A model generated the notes under the pieces. That model did no database searches. It was given only the letters and a program-made list of their open reading frames with translations, and was not told where the DNA came from. A stretch of DNA of 64,000 nucleotides from a virus. The translations under genes were made by a program, and so were the position numbers. The stretch lies in the IMG/VR virus record IMGVR_UViG_3300036770_005131, positions 42,618 through 106,617 of that record; one strand, 5' to 3'. Shown piece by piece: positions 44,623-55,550 of this stretch. Position 1 is the stretch's first letter. Every line of letters starts with the position of its first letter.

Positions 44623-47600
44623 ATGGGTCTTTCCAGATTAGAAGCATTTTTGAAGTCTGTTCGTGGCAACCTACTTCATGTTGATCCAAATGCTTTAGAT
44701 TCTACAGATAGCATTGAGAATGACGGAAGCAGTCAAATGGTTCCGTTTAAAACTTTAAACAGGGCACTAGCAGAAGCAGCGAGATTCTCATATCAGGCAG
44801 GTTTAGATAATGATAGATTTGGTAGAACAACAATATTAATATATCCAGGACAACATCTTGTTGATAATCGCCCTGGAGCATTCATAGATGATACTGGAAG
44901 TATAAAACTCAGAAGTGGAGCAAATACTACAATAACACCATGGTCTTTAGATACTGTTTATGATATAACATCTGCAACTAATGATCTTTATAAATTAAAT
45001 TCTGTTCATGGTGGTTTGATTCTTCCTCGTGGTGTAAGTATTGTAGCAAAGGATCTTAGAAAAACTGTAATCAGACCCTTATATGTTCCAGATCCAACTA
45101 ATAATGCTATAGAAAGATCTGCTATTTTTAGACTTACTGGAGCATCATTTTTATATGGATTTTCAGTTCTTGATGCAGATCCAAATGGACTTGCATATAA
45201 AGATTATACAACATTAAAGCATACACCAACATTTTCACATCACAAGTTAACTTGTTTTGAATATGCTGATGGGGTTAATGATGTTGCTATCACTGATATT
45301 TTTAATCAGTCCATATCAACATCAAGAACTGATCTTGAAATGTACTATGAAAAAATATCTCTAGTATATGGAGATTCTTCTGGTAGACCAATTGATGATG
45401 TAATATATTCAACTGGCGCTGCAGTAGATATTCAACCAGTTGTAGATGAATTTAGAATTGTAGGATCAAGAGGAAAAGATTTCCAAATCTCCGAGATAAG
45501 AGCAGGAAATGGATTCACTCCAACCAATATAATCACAGTAACAACTACAGAACCTCTTGAAGGAATCAGTGTTGATACTTCAATCCAGGTTTCTGGAATT
45601 AATGAGTCTGGATATTCTGGACAATTTACTGTTTTTAGAGTATTAGGAACAAATCAATTCCAGTATAAGTCAAGTATTGTACCTCAAGTTGCTTCCCCTG
45701 AAATATTTGGAGCAAACATTAGTATTGTAACCGATACAGTATCTTCTGCTTCTCCATATGTCTTCAATGTATCATTGAGATCCGTTTATGGAATGTGCGG
45801 ACTTCATGCTGATGGAAGTAAGGCAGATGGATTTAAGAGTATGGTTGTTGCCCAATTCACTGGAATTGGTATTCAAAAGGATGATAATGCTTTTGTTTTA
45901 TATGATAAAAATACTGGGGTATATAGAGATTCTGTTGCAGTTCCAAATCTCTACAAAAACTCAAGAGCAAGATTTAAACCTGAATATGAAAACTATCACA
46001 TCAAGGTATCTGAAGGTGGTTTCTGTCAACTTGTAAGTATCTTTGCTATTGGATTTGCTAACCAATTCCTTGCGGAAAGTGGTGGAGACTATTCAATCAC
46101 AAACTCTAACTCAAACTTTGGATCTAAAGCACTCGTATCTGATGGATTTAGTAGAGATGCTTTTCCTAGAGATGATGTAGGATTTATCACTAAAATAATT
46201 CCTCCTAGAGATATAGAGTCCCAAAAAATAACTGTTGAGTTTAATTCTATTGATGTTGGATTAACTACAACTAGTGCGGCTGGAGCTGCTACAACTACAA
46301 GATTATACTTATACGATGAGAAGGACTTTAACAATCCTCCAAGAACATTATTAGATGGATATAGAGTAGGCGCTGCCAAAAATGAAACTCTTTATTTGGA
46401 AAATTCAACAGCATCTGTTGTAATTCCAGATACAACTACTTCTTATGAAAAATCATTTAATGTTGCAAGAATCAACAATAATACTGAAAATAGTATCTCT
46501 TCAGGAATAATAAACTTTACTCAAACTGACACTTTCCAAACCGGGGAAAAAGTAAGAGTAGTTTCTGATAATGGGTATCTTCCTGATGGAATTGAGGATA
46601 AAATTTATTATGCTATTGATGTAACTACTGGAGGAAATAATCAAATTAGGTTAGCAGAAACATTTGATTCTGCTTTGAATAATGTATTTGTAAATCTCAA
46701 TACAAAAGGTGGAAACCTAAGAGTTGTTAGTAGAGTTTCTGATAAAAATGTTGGAGAAATAGGTCATCCTGTTCAGTGGGATTCTATTAAGTCTAATTGG
46801 TATATAACAGTTGCACCAAATAGTACTTTATATACTCATCTCTTATCTAAAACTGGAGTAGAAACTACCAACAAAACTTATATTGAAAGAATTCCAGATA
46901 GAAGAAATATAGAAGATACCATTTATAAATTTGAATATGTTATTCCAAAAGATTCCTCTGTTGTAGCAAGACCTCCTGTTGATGGATATGTTTTACAAAA
47001 AAGTAATAAGAATCTACTTGGAGAAAATGAAATTGATATTTACTTTGGAGATGAATCTTTACAGAATGTAAACGATTTAAGAAGTCCAAAATATATTTCA
47101 AATGCAACTTGGAATGCGGGTGAAGCGATAATAACTAGTGAATTAGATCATGAACTGCTTGTTGGATCAAAAGTAAAAATAGAAAATGTAGTTCCCGATG
47201 GATATAATGGAACTTACACTGTAAAGAGAATTACTAATTCTAAGCAATTTGTAGTTGATATTATAATTAATCCTGGTTTATTTTCTAACAATACTACAAC
47301 AAGAGATTTAAATCTTCCATATTTCCAACCAAAAGAAACTGTAAATACTTACAAACTCTATACAATTGAAACTATTCAAGAATATATTCCAGAAAAGCAA
47401 GACGGAATTTATGAATTGATCATTTTAAATAATTCAGTCTCTCCTATTGCATCACCTTTCAATAATATTAAATTATCTCAACCAATTAAAAATCTTTATC
47501 CTCAAACTGATAGAGATAATCCATCATCAGATCCAAAAGAAGCAGTTTCATTTGCTAAGTTGGATATTATTGGTGAAGTAACTCTTGATAGTTCAGAAAA

Positions 47601-50600
47601 TAGCATTACAAAAGAAACTTTAACCAAATTCATTAGCGACTTTAATGTTGGATTTGGAGTAACTGCAATAGTTTCAGATTCAGTAGGAACTTCTCATACA
47701 ATTTACACAACTATAGATCATGGTCTTTCACAGATTAATTCCTTTAGCATAGTAAGTGCTGGATCAAGTTATGTTCCTGGAACTTATTATGGTGTGGATT
47801 TACAGGGATCTGCTACTGGAATTGGTGCTAAAGTAGCAATTGATGTAAATTCAACTGGAAATATTTCTTCCGTTCAAATTATGGATGGTGGAAGTTGCTA
47901 TGCAGTTGGTAATACATTATCAATTCTTCCTAGATCTGGTATTGGAACAACTACAGGATTTGTACCAGCAACGATATCTGTAACTTCTATTAGTAATAAT
48001 ATTAATGAAGTAGTAAGTCTTTCTGGATACACTGGAATTAATACTGGATATAATAATCTTTATAGAATTACATCTATTCCTGCAAATAATAGAATAGTAG
48101 TTTCATCTGCTGGAATAGTTACTAATTTTAGTACATCTTTAGTATCAAGTGATTCTACAGCAGTTGTAACTGGAATAGCACTTACAGTTTCTAATTTTAC
48201 TTATGATAGAATAGTTGGAATTGCAACTGTTACGACTTTATCTTCTCATGATTTAAATCTAAATCAAAAAATTAGACTTGATGGATTTACACAATCTTTT
48301 TATAATAAAGATGTATCAGTCAGTAAAATTCTCTCATCAACATCATTTGAAATTGTAGGAATTGGAACTTCAACTACAACTCCAGCAACAACTGGAACTA
48401 GAATTGTACATCCATATGGTTATAATACTTCTCAAAGAGGTAATGATAGAGGTAGATATATCTATGATAAACTTATTTTAACAAACAATAGTTTAGTATC
48501 ATCTAGTTCTGATATAATTTCAATTACAAATGCTCAAAATACTGGACTAAAAATAGGGGATTACCTCAAGATTAATCAAGAAGTATTAAGAGTAAAATCT
48601 CCAGTTGTCAATAGTAATGTTTCTGTTTATAGAGCACAATTTGGAACTGTTAGATCAAGTCACTCATCTGGATCTGTAATTCAAAGAATTAAACCTATTC
48701 CAATTGAATTTAGAAGAAATACAATTATTCGTGCTTCTGGGCACACCTTTGAATATGTCGGATTTGGCCCTGGTAATTATTCAACTGCATTCCCCGAAAG
48801 ACAAGATAGAAAATTATCTGATACTGAAAAAATATTATCACAATCTTTAAAATATAATGGTGGTGTTGTTTACTATTCTGGAACAGATGATTCTGGAGAT
48901 TTTTATGCTGGAAATAAGAAAACTACTTCTGCAACTGGAAAAGAAGAAGTTTTTGATACTCCAATTCAAACTTTTGCCGGGGATGAAAGTTCTACAAATG
49001 AAATTGTAAAAACAAATGATGTTGTAATTGATAGATCTATTAGAGTTGGTGGTGGAAAAAATAACAATGTGGTATCAGAATTTAATGGCCCAATTGTTCT
49101 GAATGAAAAATTAACTTCTTATTCTCCTGAAGGAATTGAAGTACCTTCTATATTCTTACAGGGTGATCAAGAAATTTCTAGAAGATATTCTATTTCTAAT
49201 GAAGAACCATCTATTTCAGGAAATTATGGTGATATAATTTATCGTGCTTCTCCAAATGAAGGCGAAAATATTGGTTGGGTTTATACGACAAATGATCGTT
49301 GGAAAACTTGGGGATATGTTGGAGATTTAGGAACTCAAATATCAATTTATTCAGGTGTAGAAAATGGATCAAACATTCTTGAAGGAGTTGTAGACAAACT
49401 AAAATTTGTTGGAGATCCTAACGGATTTGGTATTGATGTTGATATTGAAATAGATCCAACAGTTGGATTTGGAACTATTGTTCTCCGAAATCCAATTGAT
49501 ATTATTAATTTTGGAACCAGCACTTTAGGAACAAATGCTCCAACATTTACTACTAGAAGTAACGGAACCAGAATAGTATATTATGATTCTTTAGATACTA
49601 ATAATGTTGATTATGCTGTTGGTATTGGTAGTAATATTCTATGGAATTCTATTCCAAAAAATGAAAGTGGATTCTCCTTTAAATGGTATGGAGGACAAGT
49701 TGAATTAATGTCCTTGAGCGGATCTGGACAACTTACAGTTTCTAATGGAATTATAGGTGTACTAAATGGTGATGTTAATGGAAATGCAACTACTGCAACT
49801 ACTGCAATTAATCTTACTAGATCAGTAATCGCTGGTGTTGGATTAACTGGTGGAGGAATTTTAAATAATCAAAATGTAACTTTAAGTGTTGGTCAAGGTA
49901 GTGGTATTACTGTGAGTGGTACTACTGTTGGTATTAATACTGATGTAGTTGTCACAAGATCTGATAATCAAAGTATTAGTGGAATTAAAACTTTTACTAA
50001 TACAATTCAAGGTACAATAACTAATGCAATAAATGCATCTACATCAACTACTTCCACTAATCTTAATAGATCAGTAATTGCTGGTAATGGATTAACTGGT
50101 GGGGGAATTTTAAATGGTCAAGATGTAACTTTGAATATTGGTCAGGGTAGTGGTATTACTGTTAATGCTGATTCTATTCAAGTAGATTCAACTGTTGTAA
50201 GAGATTCTGGACCCCAAACTATTGGTGGAGTTAAAACTTTCACTAGCACAATTTCTGGTAGTATTACTGGTAATGCTGGTTCTGTTACTAATGGAGTTTA
50301 TACAGTAGGAGATCAGAGTATCAATGGAATTCTAACTGTCAATGATTTATTTGTAGGGACAGATGTTGGTGATCCAGCTGCAAATGCAGGTAATACCAAC
50401 GCATCAAGATTAGGAGATGGGGTATTTTCTATTAACCGAATTGATGAGGTTCCAGTTCGTATTGGTAGAAGTAATAATGGAGCTTTAATTTGGTGGTTTA
50501 GAAATGGGAATAATGAGGGTACTATTAGTAATGCAGGAGGAACTATATCTTATGGAACTTTCTTAGGTACTCACTGGGGTCGTTTTGAAGATGGAAGTAA

Positions 50601-51138
50601 ACCTGATGTTTTGCCGGGAACTATTTTAGAAACGGTAAATAAGTTGATTGAATGGAAAGTTGCAGTATTTAATGTAAATGGAGAAGAAAAAATCTCGGCA
50701 TATGAGGGGTCATTAAAAGCAGGAGATACTATACAAATTGGATATGAAGGAAATATTTATGATGCAATTATTAAAAATGAAGAAGAAATTCCTTATGATT
50801 TAAATAAACATGTTTGTGTAAAAATTAGTGACACTCCAGCATCTAAGAAGGTCTTTGGTGTATTTCTGGGATGGGATGATAATGACATTCCTGAAAAAAT
50901 GGTTAATACTTGGAATGATATGAATTGTGCTGCTATTGGTAACTATTTTATTCGTATTGCATCTGGACAAACTTTAGAAATTGGCGATCTTATTGAATCT
51001 GATGGTAATGGTTGTGGAAGAGTTCAAGATGATGATATTATTAGATCAAAAACAGTTGGTAAAGTTACTAGCACTATTCCGCAAAGAGTATATGATGATG
51101 GATCATTCTTAGTCACTGCAGTTTTATATTGTGGTTAA
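44623..51138 (+). CDS. Giant tail-fibre/baseplate-type structural protein, 2171 aa
   Basis: Starts MGLSRLEAFLKSVRGNLLHV, the opening seen in a conserved very large cyanomyovirus virion protein. Residues about 40-480 are a pectin-lyase-like beta-helix (PFKTLNRALAEAARFSYQAG, TILIYPGQHLVDNRPG, QLVSIFAIGFANQFLAESGG). Several copies of a beta module (about 300-355, 830-885, 1190-1240) are followed by duplicated repeats near 1730-1850 (SVIAGVGLTGGGILN and SVIAGNGLTGGGILN). The C-terminal 180 residues (GDTIQIGYEGNIYDA, VGKVTSTIPQRVYDDGSFLV, ends LYCG) match the ends of other cyanophage fibres. Host binding is likely in the C-terminus. Confidence 0.75.
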   Translation: MGLSRLEAFLKSVRGNLLHVDPNALDSTDSIENDGSSQMVPFKTLNRALAEAARFSYQAGLDNDRFGRTTILIYPGQHLVDNRPGAFIDDTGSIKLRSGANTTITPWSLDTVYDITSATNDLYKLNSVHGGLILPRGVSIVAKDLRKTVIRPLYVPDPTNNAIERSAIFRLTGASFLYGFSVLDADPNGLAYKDYTTLKHTPTFSHHKLTCFEYADGVNDVAITDIFNQSISTSRTDLEMYYEKISLVYGDSSGRPIDDVIYSTGAAVDIQPVVDEFRIVGSRGKDFQISEIRAGNGFTPTNIITVTTTEPLEGISVDTSIQVSGINESGYSGQFTVFRVLGTNQFQYKSSIVPQVASPEIFGANISIVTDTVSSASPYVFNVSLRSVYGMCGLHADGSKADGFKSMVVAQFTGIGIQKDDNAFVLYDKNTGVYRDSVAVPNLYKNSRARFKPEYENYHIKVSEGGFCQLVSIFAIGFANQFLAESGGDYSITNSNSNFGSKALVSDGFSRDAFPRDDVGFITKIIPPRDIESQKITVEFNSIDVGLTTTSAAGAATTTRLYLYDEKDFNNPPRTLLDGYRVGAAKNETLYLENSTASVVIPDTTTSYEKSFNVARINNNTENSISSGIINFTQTDTFQTGEKVRVVSDNGYLPDGIEDKIYYAIDVTTGGNNQIRLAETFDSALNNVFVNLNTKGGNLRVVSRVSDKNVGEIGHPVQWDSIKSNWYITVAPNSTLYTHLLSKTGVETTNKTYIERIPDRRNIEDTIYKFEYVIPKDSSVVARPPVDGYVLQKSNKNLLGENEIDIYFGDESLQNVNDLRSPKYISNATWNAGEAIITSELDHELLVGSKVKIENVVPDGYNGTYTVKRITNSKQFVVDIIINPGLFSNNTTTRDLNLPYFQPKETVNTYKLYTIETIQEYIPEKQDGIYELIILNNSVSPIASPFNNIKLSQPIKNLYPQTDRDNPSSDPKEAVSFAKLDIIGEVTLDSSENSITKETLTKFISDFNVGFGVTAIVSDSVGTSHTIYTTIDHGLSQINSFSIVSAGSSYVPGTYYGVDLQGSATGIGAKVAIDVNSTGNISSVQIMDGGSCYAVGNTLSILPRSGIGTTTGFVPATISVTSISNNINEVVSLSGYTGINTGYNNLYRITSIPANNRIVVSSAGIVTNFSTSLVSSDSTAVVTGIALTVSNFTYDRIVGIATVTTLSSHDLNLNQKIRLDGFTQSFYNKDVSVSKILSSTSFEIVGIGTSTTTPATTGTRIVHPYGYNTSQRGNDRGRYIYDKLILTNNSLVSSSSDIISITNAQNTGLKIGDYLKINQEVLRVKSPVVNSNVSVYRAQFGTVRSSHSSGSVIQRIKPIPIEFRRNTIIRASGHTFEYVGFGPGNYSTAFPERQDRKLSDTEKILSQSLKYNGGVVYYSGTDDSGDFYAGNKKTTSATGKEEVFDTPIQTFAGDESSTNEIVKTNDVVIDRSIRVGGGKNNNVVSEFNGPIVLNEKLTSYSPEGIEVPSIFLQGDQEISRRYSISNEEPSISGNYGDIIYRASPNEGENIGWVYTTNDRWKTWGYVGDLGTQISIYSGVENGSNILEGVVDKLKFVGDPNGFGIDVDIEIDPTVGFGTIVLRNPIDIINFGTSTLGTNAPTFTTRSNGTRIVYYDSLDTNNVDYAVGIGSNILWNSIPKNESGFSFKWYGGQVELMSLSGSGQLTVSNGIIGVLNGDVNGNATTATTAINLTRSVIAGVGLTGGGILNNQNVTLSVGQGSGITVSGTTVGINTDVVVTRSDNQSISGIKTFTNTIQGTITNAINASTSTTSTNLNRSVIAGNGLTGGGILNGQDVTLNIGQGSGITVNADSIQVDSTVVRDSGPQTIGGVKTFTSTISGSITGNAGSVTNGVYTVGDQSINGILTVNDLFVGTDVGDPAANAGNTNASRLGDGVFSINRIDEVPVRIGRSNNGALIWWFRNGNNEGTISNAGGTISYGTFLGTHWGRFEDGSKPDVLPGTILETVNKLIEWKVAVFNVNGEEKISAYEGSLKAGDTIQIGYEGNIYDAIIKNEEEIPYDLNKHVCVKISDTPASKKVFGVFLGWDDNDIPEKMVNTWNDMNCAAIGNYFIRIASGQTLEIGDLIESDGNGCGRVQDDDIIRSKTVGKVTSTIPQRVYDDGSFLVTAVLYCG

Positions 51139-51197
51139 TCATATAAAAATAAAAATCATCTAAATAATAAAAAAGGGGATAGTGAACCTTAAGTAAA

Positions 51198-54100
51198 ATG
51201 GGTATAAACAAGAATTTTGTCGTAAAAAATGGTCTTGAAGTTGACGAAAATCTAATTTATGCCGATGGGGTTGCGGATAGAGTTGGTATAGGAACCACTA
51301 ATCCCCAAAGTACTTTAGATGTTGCGGGTGATGGTATATTTGAAGGTGATTTAGATGTTGAAGGATTAGTAAATTTCTCTAACACTCAACAATCAACTTC
51401 AACAACTACTGGATCTTTAGTAGTTGGTGGTGGTATAGGACTAGATGGAAATTTAAATGCATCTGGATCTGCTAGTATTGGAAATGATCTTACTGTAGCA
51501 AATGATGCTACAGTTGCAAGTAATATTTCCGTAGGAAATAGTGTTACTGTTGGAAGTGATATTTTTGTACAAAATAATGCTGTAGTTGAAGGATCTCTTG
51601 AAGTTTCTACTACAGGTTTATTTGGCGGAAGTGTATCTGCTCTTGAATATTTTGGAGATGGTATAAATTTAGCAGGAATTGTAACTCAGATTGTTCCTGG
51701 AATAGGTGTTCAAATTGATGCATCACAAGATCCTGGAAAGGGAATAGTTACTGTAGATGCATATAAACCTACTGGAAAAACTATATTTGTTACTCAAAAT
51801 GGTGATGATACTAATACAGGATTGTCTGAAAATCATTCAAAAAGAACGATTAAAGCCGCAGCTCAAATAGCAAACTTTGGTGATACTATTAAAGTATATC
51901 CTGGTGTCTATGTAGAAGAAAACCCCATAGTTTTGAAAAAGACAGTTTCTGTTGAAGGAACAGAATTAAGAAATTGTGTAGTAACTCCAAGATTTCCAGA
52001 TCTAGATTTATTCTATGTAAATAATGGATGTCATATTACTGACATGAGTTTCATTGGGCCTGAAATGACCAATGGATCTGCTATCGTTTCATTTGAACCT
52101 CTTGAAGGTGTTCAAGTAGATAGATTTTTTGATGGTGCAAGAATGATTCGTTTGAATCTTGATTATATTGCAAAAGAATCAGTTGGATTTTTAACAAGTG
52201 GATTTAGTGGATTTGCAGGAAATCATAGAGAACAAGATGCTGCAAGACTTATAGACTTAAATCTAGATTATATTGCATCAGAAACTATTGGATTTCTCAC
52301 TTCTACAGATTATAAGTCTCCAGCATTTGTAGTACCTACTGTTCCTGGAGATTGTGAGGATGATATTAAAGATATTCTTCGTTCAATTTCTTATGATTTA
52401 AAGGCAGGAAGTAATAAGAAATCTGTTGGTGCTGGATTATCTTACTATGATAATGCCGGAGCACTTCAGCATATTACAGGGACTGATGTAAATGGTTATA
52501 GTGTTCGTCAGGCAACTATAGATGCTATTGAACATGCAGTTGGTATTGTAACCTTCGTAATTAATAATGAGTCTTATCCAGATCAATATACTTCTTTAAC
52601 TCAAGATATTAGTAGTTATTCTCCAATTCTAGTTCCTGGTGGTTGTGGAGATACAATTGTAAGAATTGAAACTCTTGCAGGAATTGTTACTAGTATTGTT
52701 GGATTAGGAACTGAACAGGCACCTTCAATTGAATTTGGTGTTACTCTTGAAAGTCAAGACTGTGCAGATGATGTAAAAGATATTTGGAGAGCAATCTGTT
52801 TTGACATTACAAGAGGAGGTAATTTTCGTTGTGTGAGAGCAGGAGAAATTTACTATGATGAGGATTGGAATTTAATACCTCAAATTTTAAAGAATCCTGG
52901 AGAAGTTGAGCAAACTATTGCAACTTTAGACTATTCCTTCAATGTTGCTCGTTCAGTAGTTAATAACTGCACTTGGGGAGGTTATCCTGTAGGAGTTGCT
53001 ACTGATGTAATATTTGCTGATTATGATAATGTTACTGGAGTTGCAACAATTACAGCAGAAAATCATAATCTTAATCAAAATGATGCAGTAAAAATTGTTG
53101 GATTAGGTTTTACTTGCCCTTCCGATGGAGGAGTTCTTACTTTAACTTATCCAACTGGTGCTTATGGATATGTATTTAATGTTTTAGATGTAATAGACTC
53201 TGACAGTTTTGAAGTTGTTGTAGGTCAATCAACATTACCTCACACTTATGTTTCTGGAGGAACTGTACAAAAGTACACAAGTTTCCAAAATGAATTCTAT
53301 CAAGTAAAAGATTTGGGAATGCAACCTGATTTTGAAACAGGATTTAACAATGCAATCAATGGATGTTCAAATGTAGTTTCTGCAATTCGTTCTTGTGTAG
53401 GAGTTGTTACCACGATTGTTGGACTTGGATCTGAATCTGGAATTACAACTTCTTATCCTGGAAACAGTGGAATCGGTTTTACTGGAAAGATTCAAATTAC
53501 TGATGCTCCTTATGATGAACAAACTGGAGAAATAACTATTATACCAGCATCACCATTAAATGTTAAAAAAGGTGATATAATTGAAGTAAGAGATTTGCTT
53601 TATACTTATTTACTTGATACTCCGGTTATTAAATCCTATACTACTGATCAACTTGGTTATGATTATTATGTTGATAGAATGAACGAGGATAATTCTATCG
53701 TTATCAATATTGGAATATCAACAATTGCTCGCCAATATGTATCTGGAACAGGGTATGTAGTAAATCGTTCAGTTTCTGTTGATAATGCAATTTATGATCA
53801 CACATCAGGAATTACTACAATTACTGCTCCAGGTGCATATGTAAGAGTTGGTGATGTAGTTACTTTGAGAGATCTGGAATTTAGTTGCACAAGTGGTGCT
53901 GGAACAACTACAATATATCCAACTGGAAATGAAGGTTATAAATTCAGAGTCACTGATGTTATAGGTGCAGGAACAACTTTTGTGGTAAAAGTTGGGCCTT
54001 CTACTATTCCTCATACTTATGTTGATGGAGGATATGTAAAACCACCTTATTCACCTGGAGTTGGACCAATTACTCAAGGCCCTTATGTAAGAAACTGCAC

Positions 54101-55187
54101 TAACTTTGTTCCAGGTAGTATTGGAATGAAGGTTAATGGATTTGAAGCAGAACCTGGAGATCAAATTGATATTGGTGTTACTGGTTCTATGAGTGTTGAC
54201 TCTTATACTCAGTATAATCAAGGTGGTATTGGAGTTTCTATTACAAATGGTGCTTACTCCCAGTTAGTTTCAATTTTTACCATCTGTAATGATATTGCAA
54301 TCTTTACTGGTTCTGGTGGTCAGTGTGATATTACAAACTCCAACTCATCTTTCGGAAGACTTGGATTAGTTGCTGATGGTGTTGGTGATAATACTTCAAA
54401 ATCAATTTACAGATATACTGGTGTAGTAGAACAAAATGCTGCTGTTGAACAAGATACTGTAATTATATCTGGAATAGGTTCTTATCGTCCTTATGATGGT
54501 CAGGCACTTTATTTTGGAGAATTATTCTATATTGTTCAAACAATTGAAGTAGATAATCCAGGAGGAGGATATTCTGATTTAAATCCACCATTGGTAACAA
54601 TAGATGCACCTCCTCCTGATGCATTTGGAATTCGTGCAGAAGCATCTCCTAATGTTGTAAATGGAAAGGTAGTTTCTATTGATGTAATTGCTACTGGAAG
54701 TCAGTATAGAACTGCTCCTTCTATTACAATTGCTCCACCTCCACCAGGACCAAATGCAGTTCAAGCAACTGCTCAGGCTACAGTATATCCAACATATTAT
54801 ACAATTGAAAGTGCCACATTACCTTCTGCGGGAGTCTCTACAGTAGTTCTTCAACAAAATCTAAATAATACAGTAAGTGCAGGAACAACAGTTTACTTTA
54901 GTCGTTTAAGTTTACAAATCACATCTTCTCACTCATTTGAATGGGTTGGAACTGGAAATAATATCAACACCGCAAAACCTGCTTTAGGTGGTGTATTAAT
55001 TCCAGAAAATGAGGTTGTAAAACTCAATGGTGGTGAAGTTGTTTATACCAGTACTGATCAGGCAGGTAACTTTAAAATTGGTGATGATATTGTTATTAAC
55101 CAGATTACTGGAACTATTAGTGGTAGAGCATTTAGTCAAAGTTTGTTAAATACAGTAACACCATTAATCCTAGGAATAAGTAAGTAA
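51198..55187 (+). CDS. Large tail-fibre structural protein with beta-helix modules, 1329 aa
   Basis: The N-terminal part (about 1-170: ADRVGIGTTNPQSTLDVAGD, then repeats of LTVANDATVASNISVGNSVT type) is a trimeric fibre shaft. Next a beta-helix (TIKAAAQIANFGDTIKVYPG) and three copies of a module ending (S/T)-x-x-P-H-T-Y or ARQY (near 670, 835, 930). TQYNQGGIGVSITNGAYSQL and FTICNDIAIF recur in the gene at 61735. CTAAATAA (51160-51167) lies 30 nt upstream. Receptor-binding or distal fibre role inferred. Confidence 0.7.
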   Translation: MGINKNFVVKNGLEVDENLIYADGVADRVGIGTTNPQSTLDVAGDGIFEGDLDVEGLVNFSNTQQSTSTTTGSLVVGGGIGLDGNLNASGSASIGNDLTVANDATVASNISVGNSVTVGSDIFVQNNAVVEGSLEVSTTGLFGGSVSALEYFGDGINLAGIVTQIVPGIGVQIDASQDPGKGIVTVDAYKPTGKTIFVTQNGDDTNTGLSENHSKRTIKAAAQIANFGDTIKVYPGVYVEENPIVLKKTVSVEGTELRNCVVTPRFPDLDLFYVNNGCHITDMSFIGPEMTNGSAIVSFEPLEGVQVDRFFDGARMIRLNLDYIAKESVGFLTSGFSGFAGNHREQDAARLIDLNLDYIASETIGFLTSTDYKSPAFVVPTVPGDCEDDIKDILRSISYDLKAGSNKKSVGAGLSYYDNAGALQHITGTDVNGYSVRQATIDAIEHAVGIVTFVINNESYPDQYTSLTQDISSYSPILVPGGCGDTIVRIETLAGIVTSIVGLGTEQAPSIEFGVTLESQDCADDVKDIWRAICFDITRGGNFRCVRAGEIYYDEDWNLIPQILKNPGEVEQTIATLDYSFNVARSVVNNCTWGGYPVGVATDVIFADYDNVTGVATITAENHNLNQNDAVKIVGLGFTCPSDGGVLTLTYPTGAYGYVFNVLDVIDSDSFEVVVGQSTLPHTYVSGGTVQKYTSFQNEFYQVKDLGMQPDFETGFNNAINGCSNVVSAIRSCVGVVTTIVGLGSESGITTSYPGNSGIGFTGKIQITDAPYDEQTGEITIIPASPLNVKKGDIIEVRDLLYTYLLDTPVIKSYTTDQLGYDYYVDRMNEDNSIVINIGISTIARQYVSGTGYVVNRSVSVDNAIYDHTSGITTITAPGAYVRVGDVVTLRDLEFSCTSGAGTTTIYPTGNEGYKFRVTDVIGAGTTFVVKVGPSTIPHTYVDGGYVKPPYSPGVGPITQGPYVRNCTNFVPGSIGMKVNGFEAEPGDQIDIGVTGSMSVDSYTQYNQGGIGVSITNGAYSQLVSIFTICNDIAIFTGSGGQCDITNSNSSFGRLGLVADGVGDNTSKSIYRYTGVVEQNAAVEQDTVIISGIGSYRPYDGQALYFGELFYIVQTIEVDNPGGGYSDLNPPLVTIDAPPPDAFGIRAEASPNVVNGKVVSIDVIATGSQYRTAPSITIAPPPPGPNAVQATAQATVYPTYYTIESATLPSAGVSTVVLQQNLNNTVSAGTTVYFSRLSLQITSSHSFEWVGTGNNINTAKPALGGVLIPENEVVKLNGGEVVYTSTDQAGNFKIGDDIVINQITGTISGRAFSQSLLNTVTPLILGISK

Positions 55188-55188
55188 A

Positions 55189-55548
55189 ATGGCAAAAATT
55201 GCATTAAATAAATTTAGGACAATAAGAGTAGGAATAACTACCGAAATGGTAGGAATCTATACCTGTCCTATTGGAGTAGCATCTATTGTGATACTCTCGC
55301 AAGTTACAAATGTTTCTTCCGGTGCTTCACTAGGTTCTTATAAAGTAACTGCAGTTCATTCTAGATCAGTTGAAAGTCCTGCTGATTATAAATTTGCAAA
55401 TGAAATTTCAATTCCTCCAAATGATGGAATAAATCTCATTCCTGATGGTAGATTAGCATTGGAAACAAATGATGTAATTAAAATAAAAGCAAATCAGAAT
55501 AATACATTAGAACTAGTTTTGAGTGTTTTAGAAACAGCTAAGCAGTAA
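55189..55548 (+). CDS. Small fibre-associated structural protein, 119 aa
   Basis: MAKIALNKFRTIRVGITTEM, beta-rich (VASIVILSQVTNVSSGASLG), starting one base after the preceding stop. Likely a fibre tip, cap or adaptor encoded within the fibre series. No motif recognised. Confidence 0.55.
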   Translation: MAKIALNKFRTIRVGITTEMVGIYTCPIGVASIVILSQVTNVSSGASLGSYKVTAVHSRSVESPADYKFANEISIPPNDGINLIPDGRLALETNDVIKIKANQNNTLELVLSVLETAKQ

Positions 55549-55550
55549 AA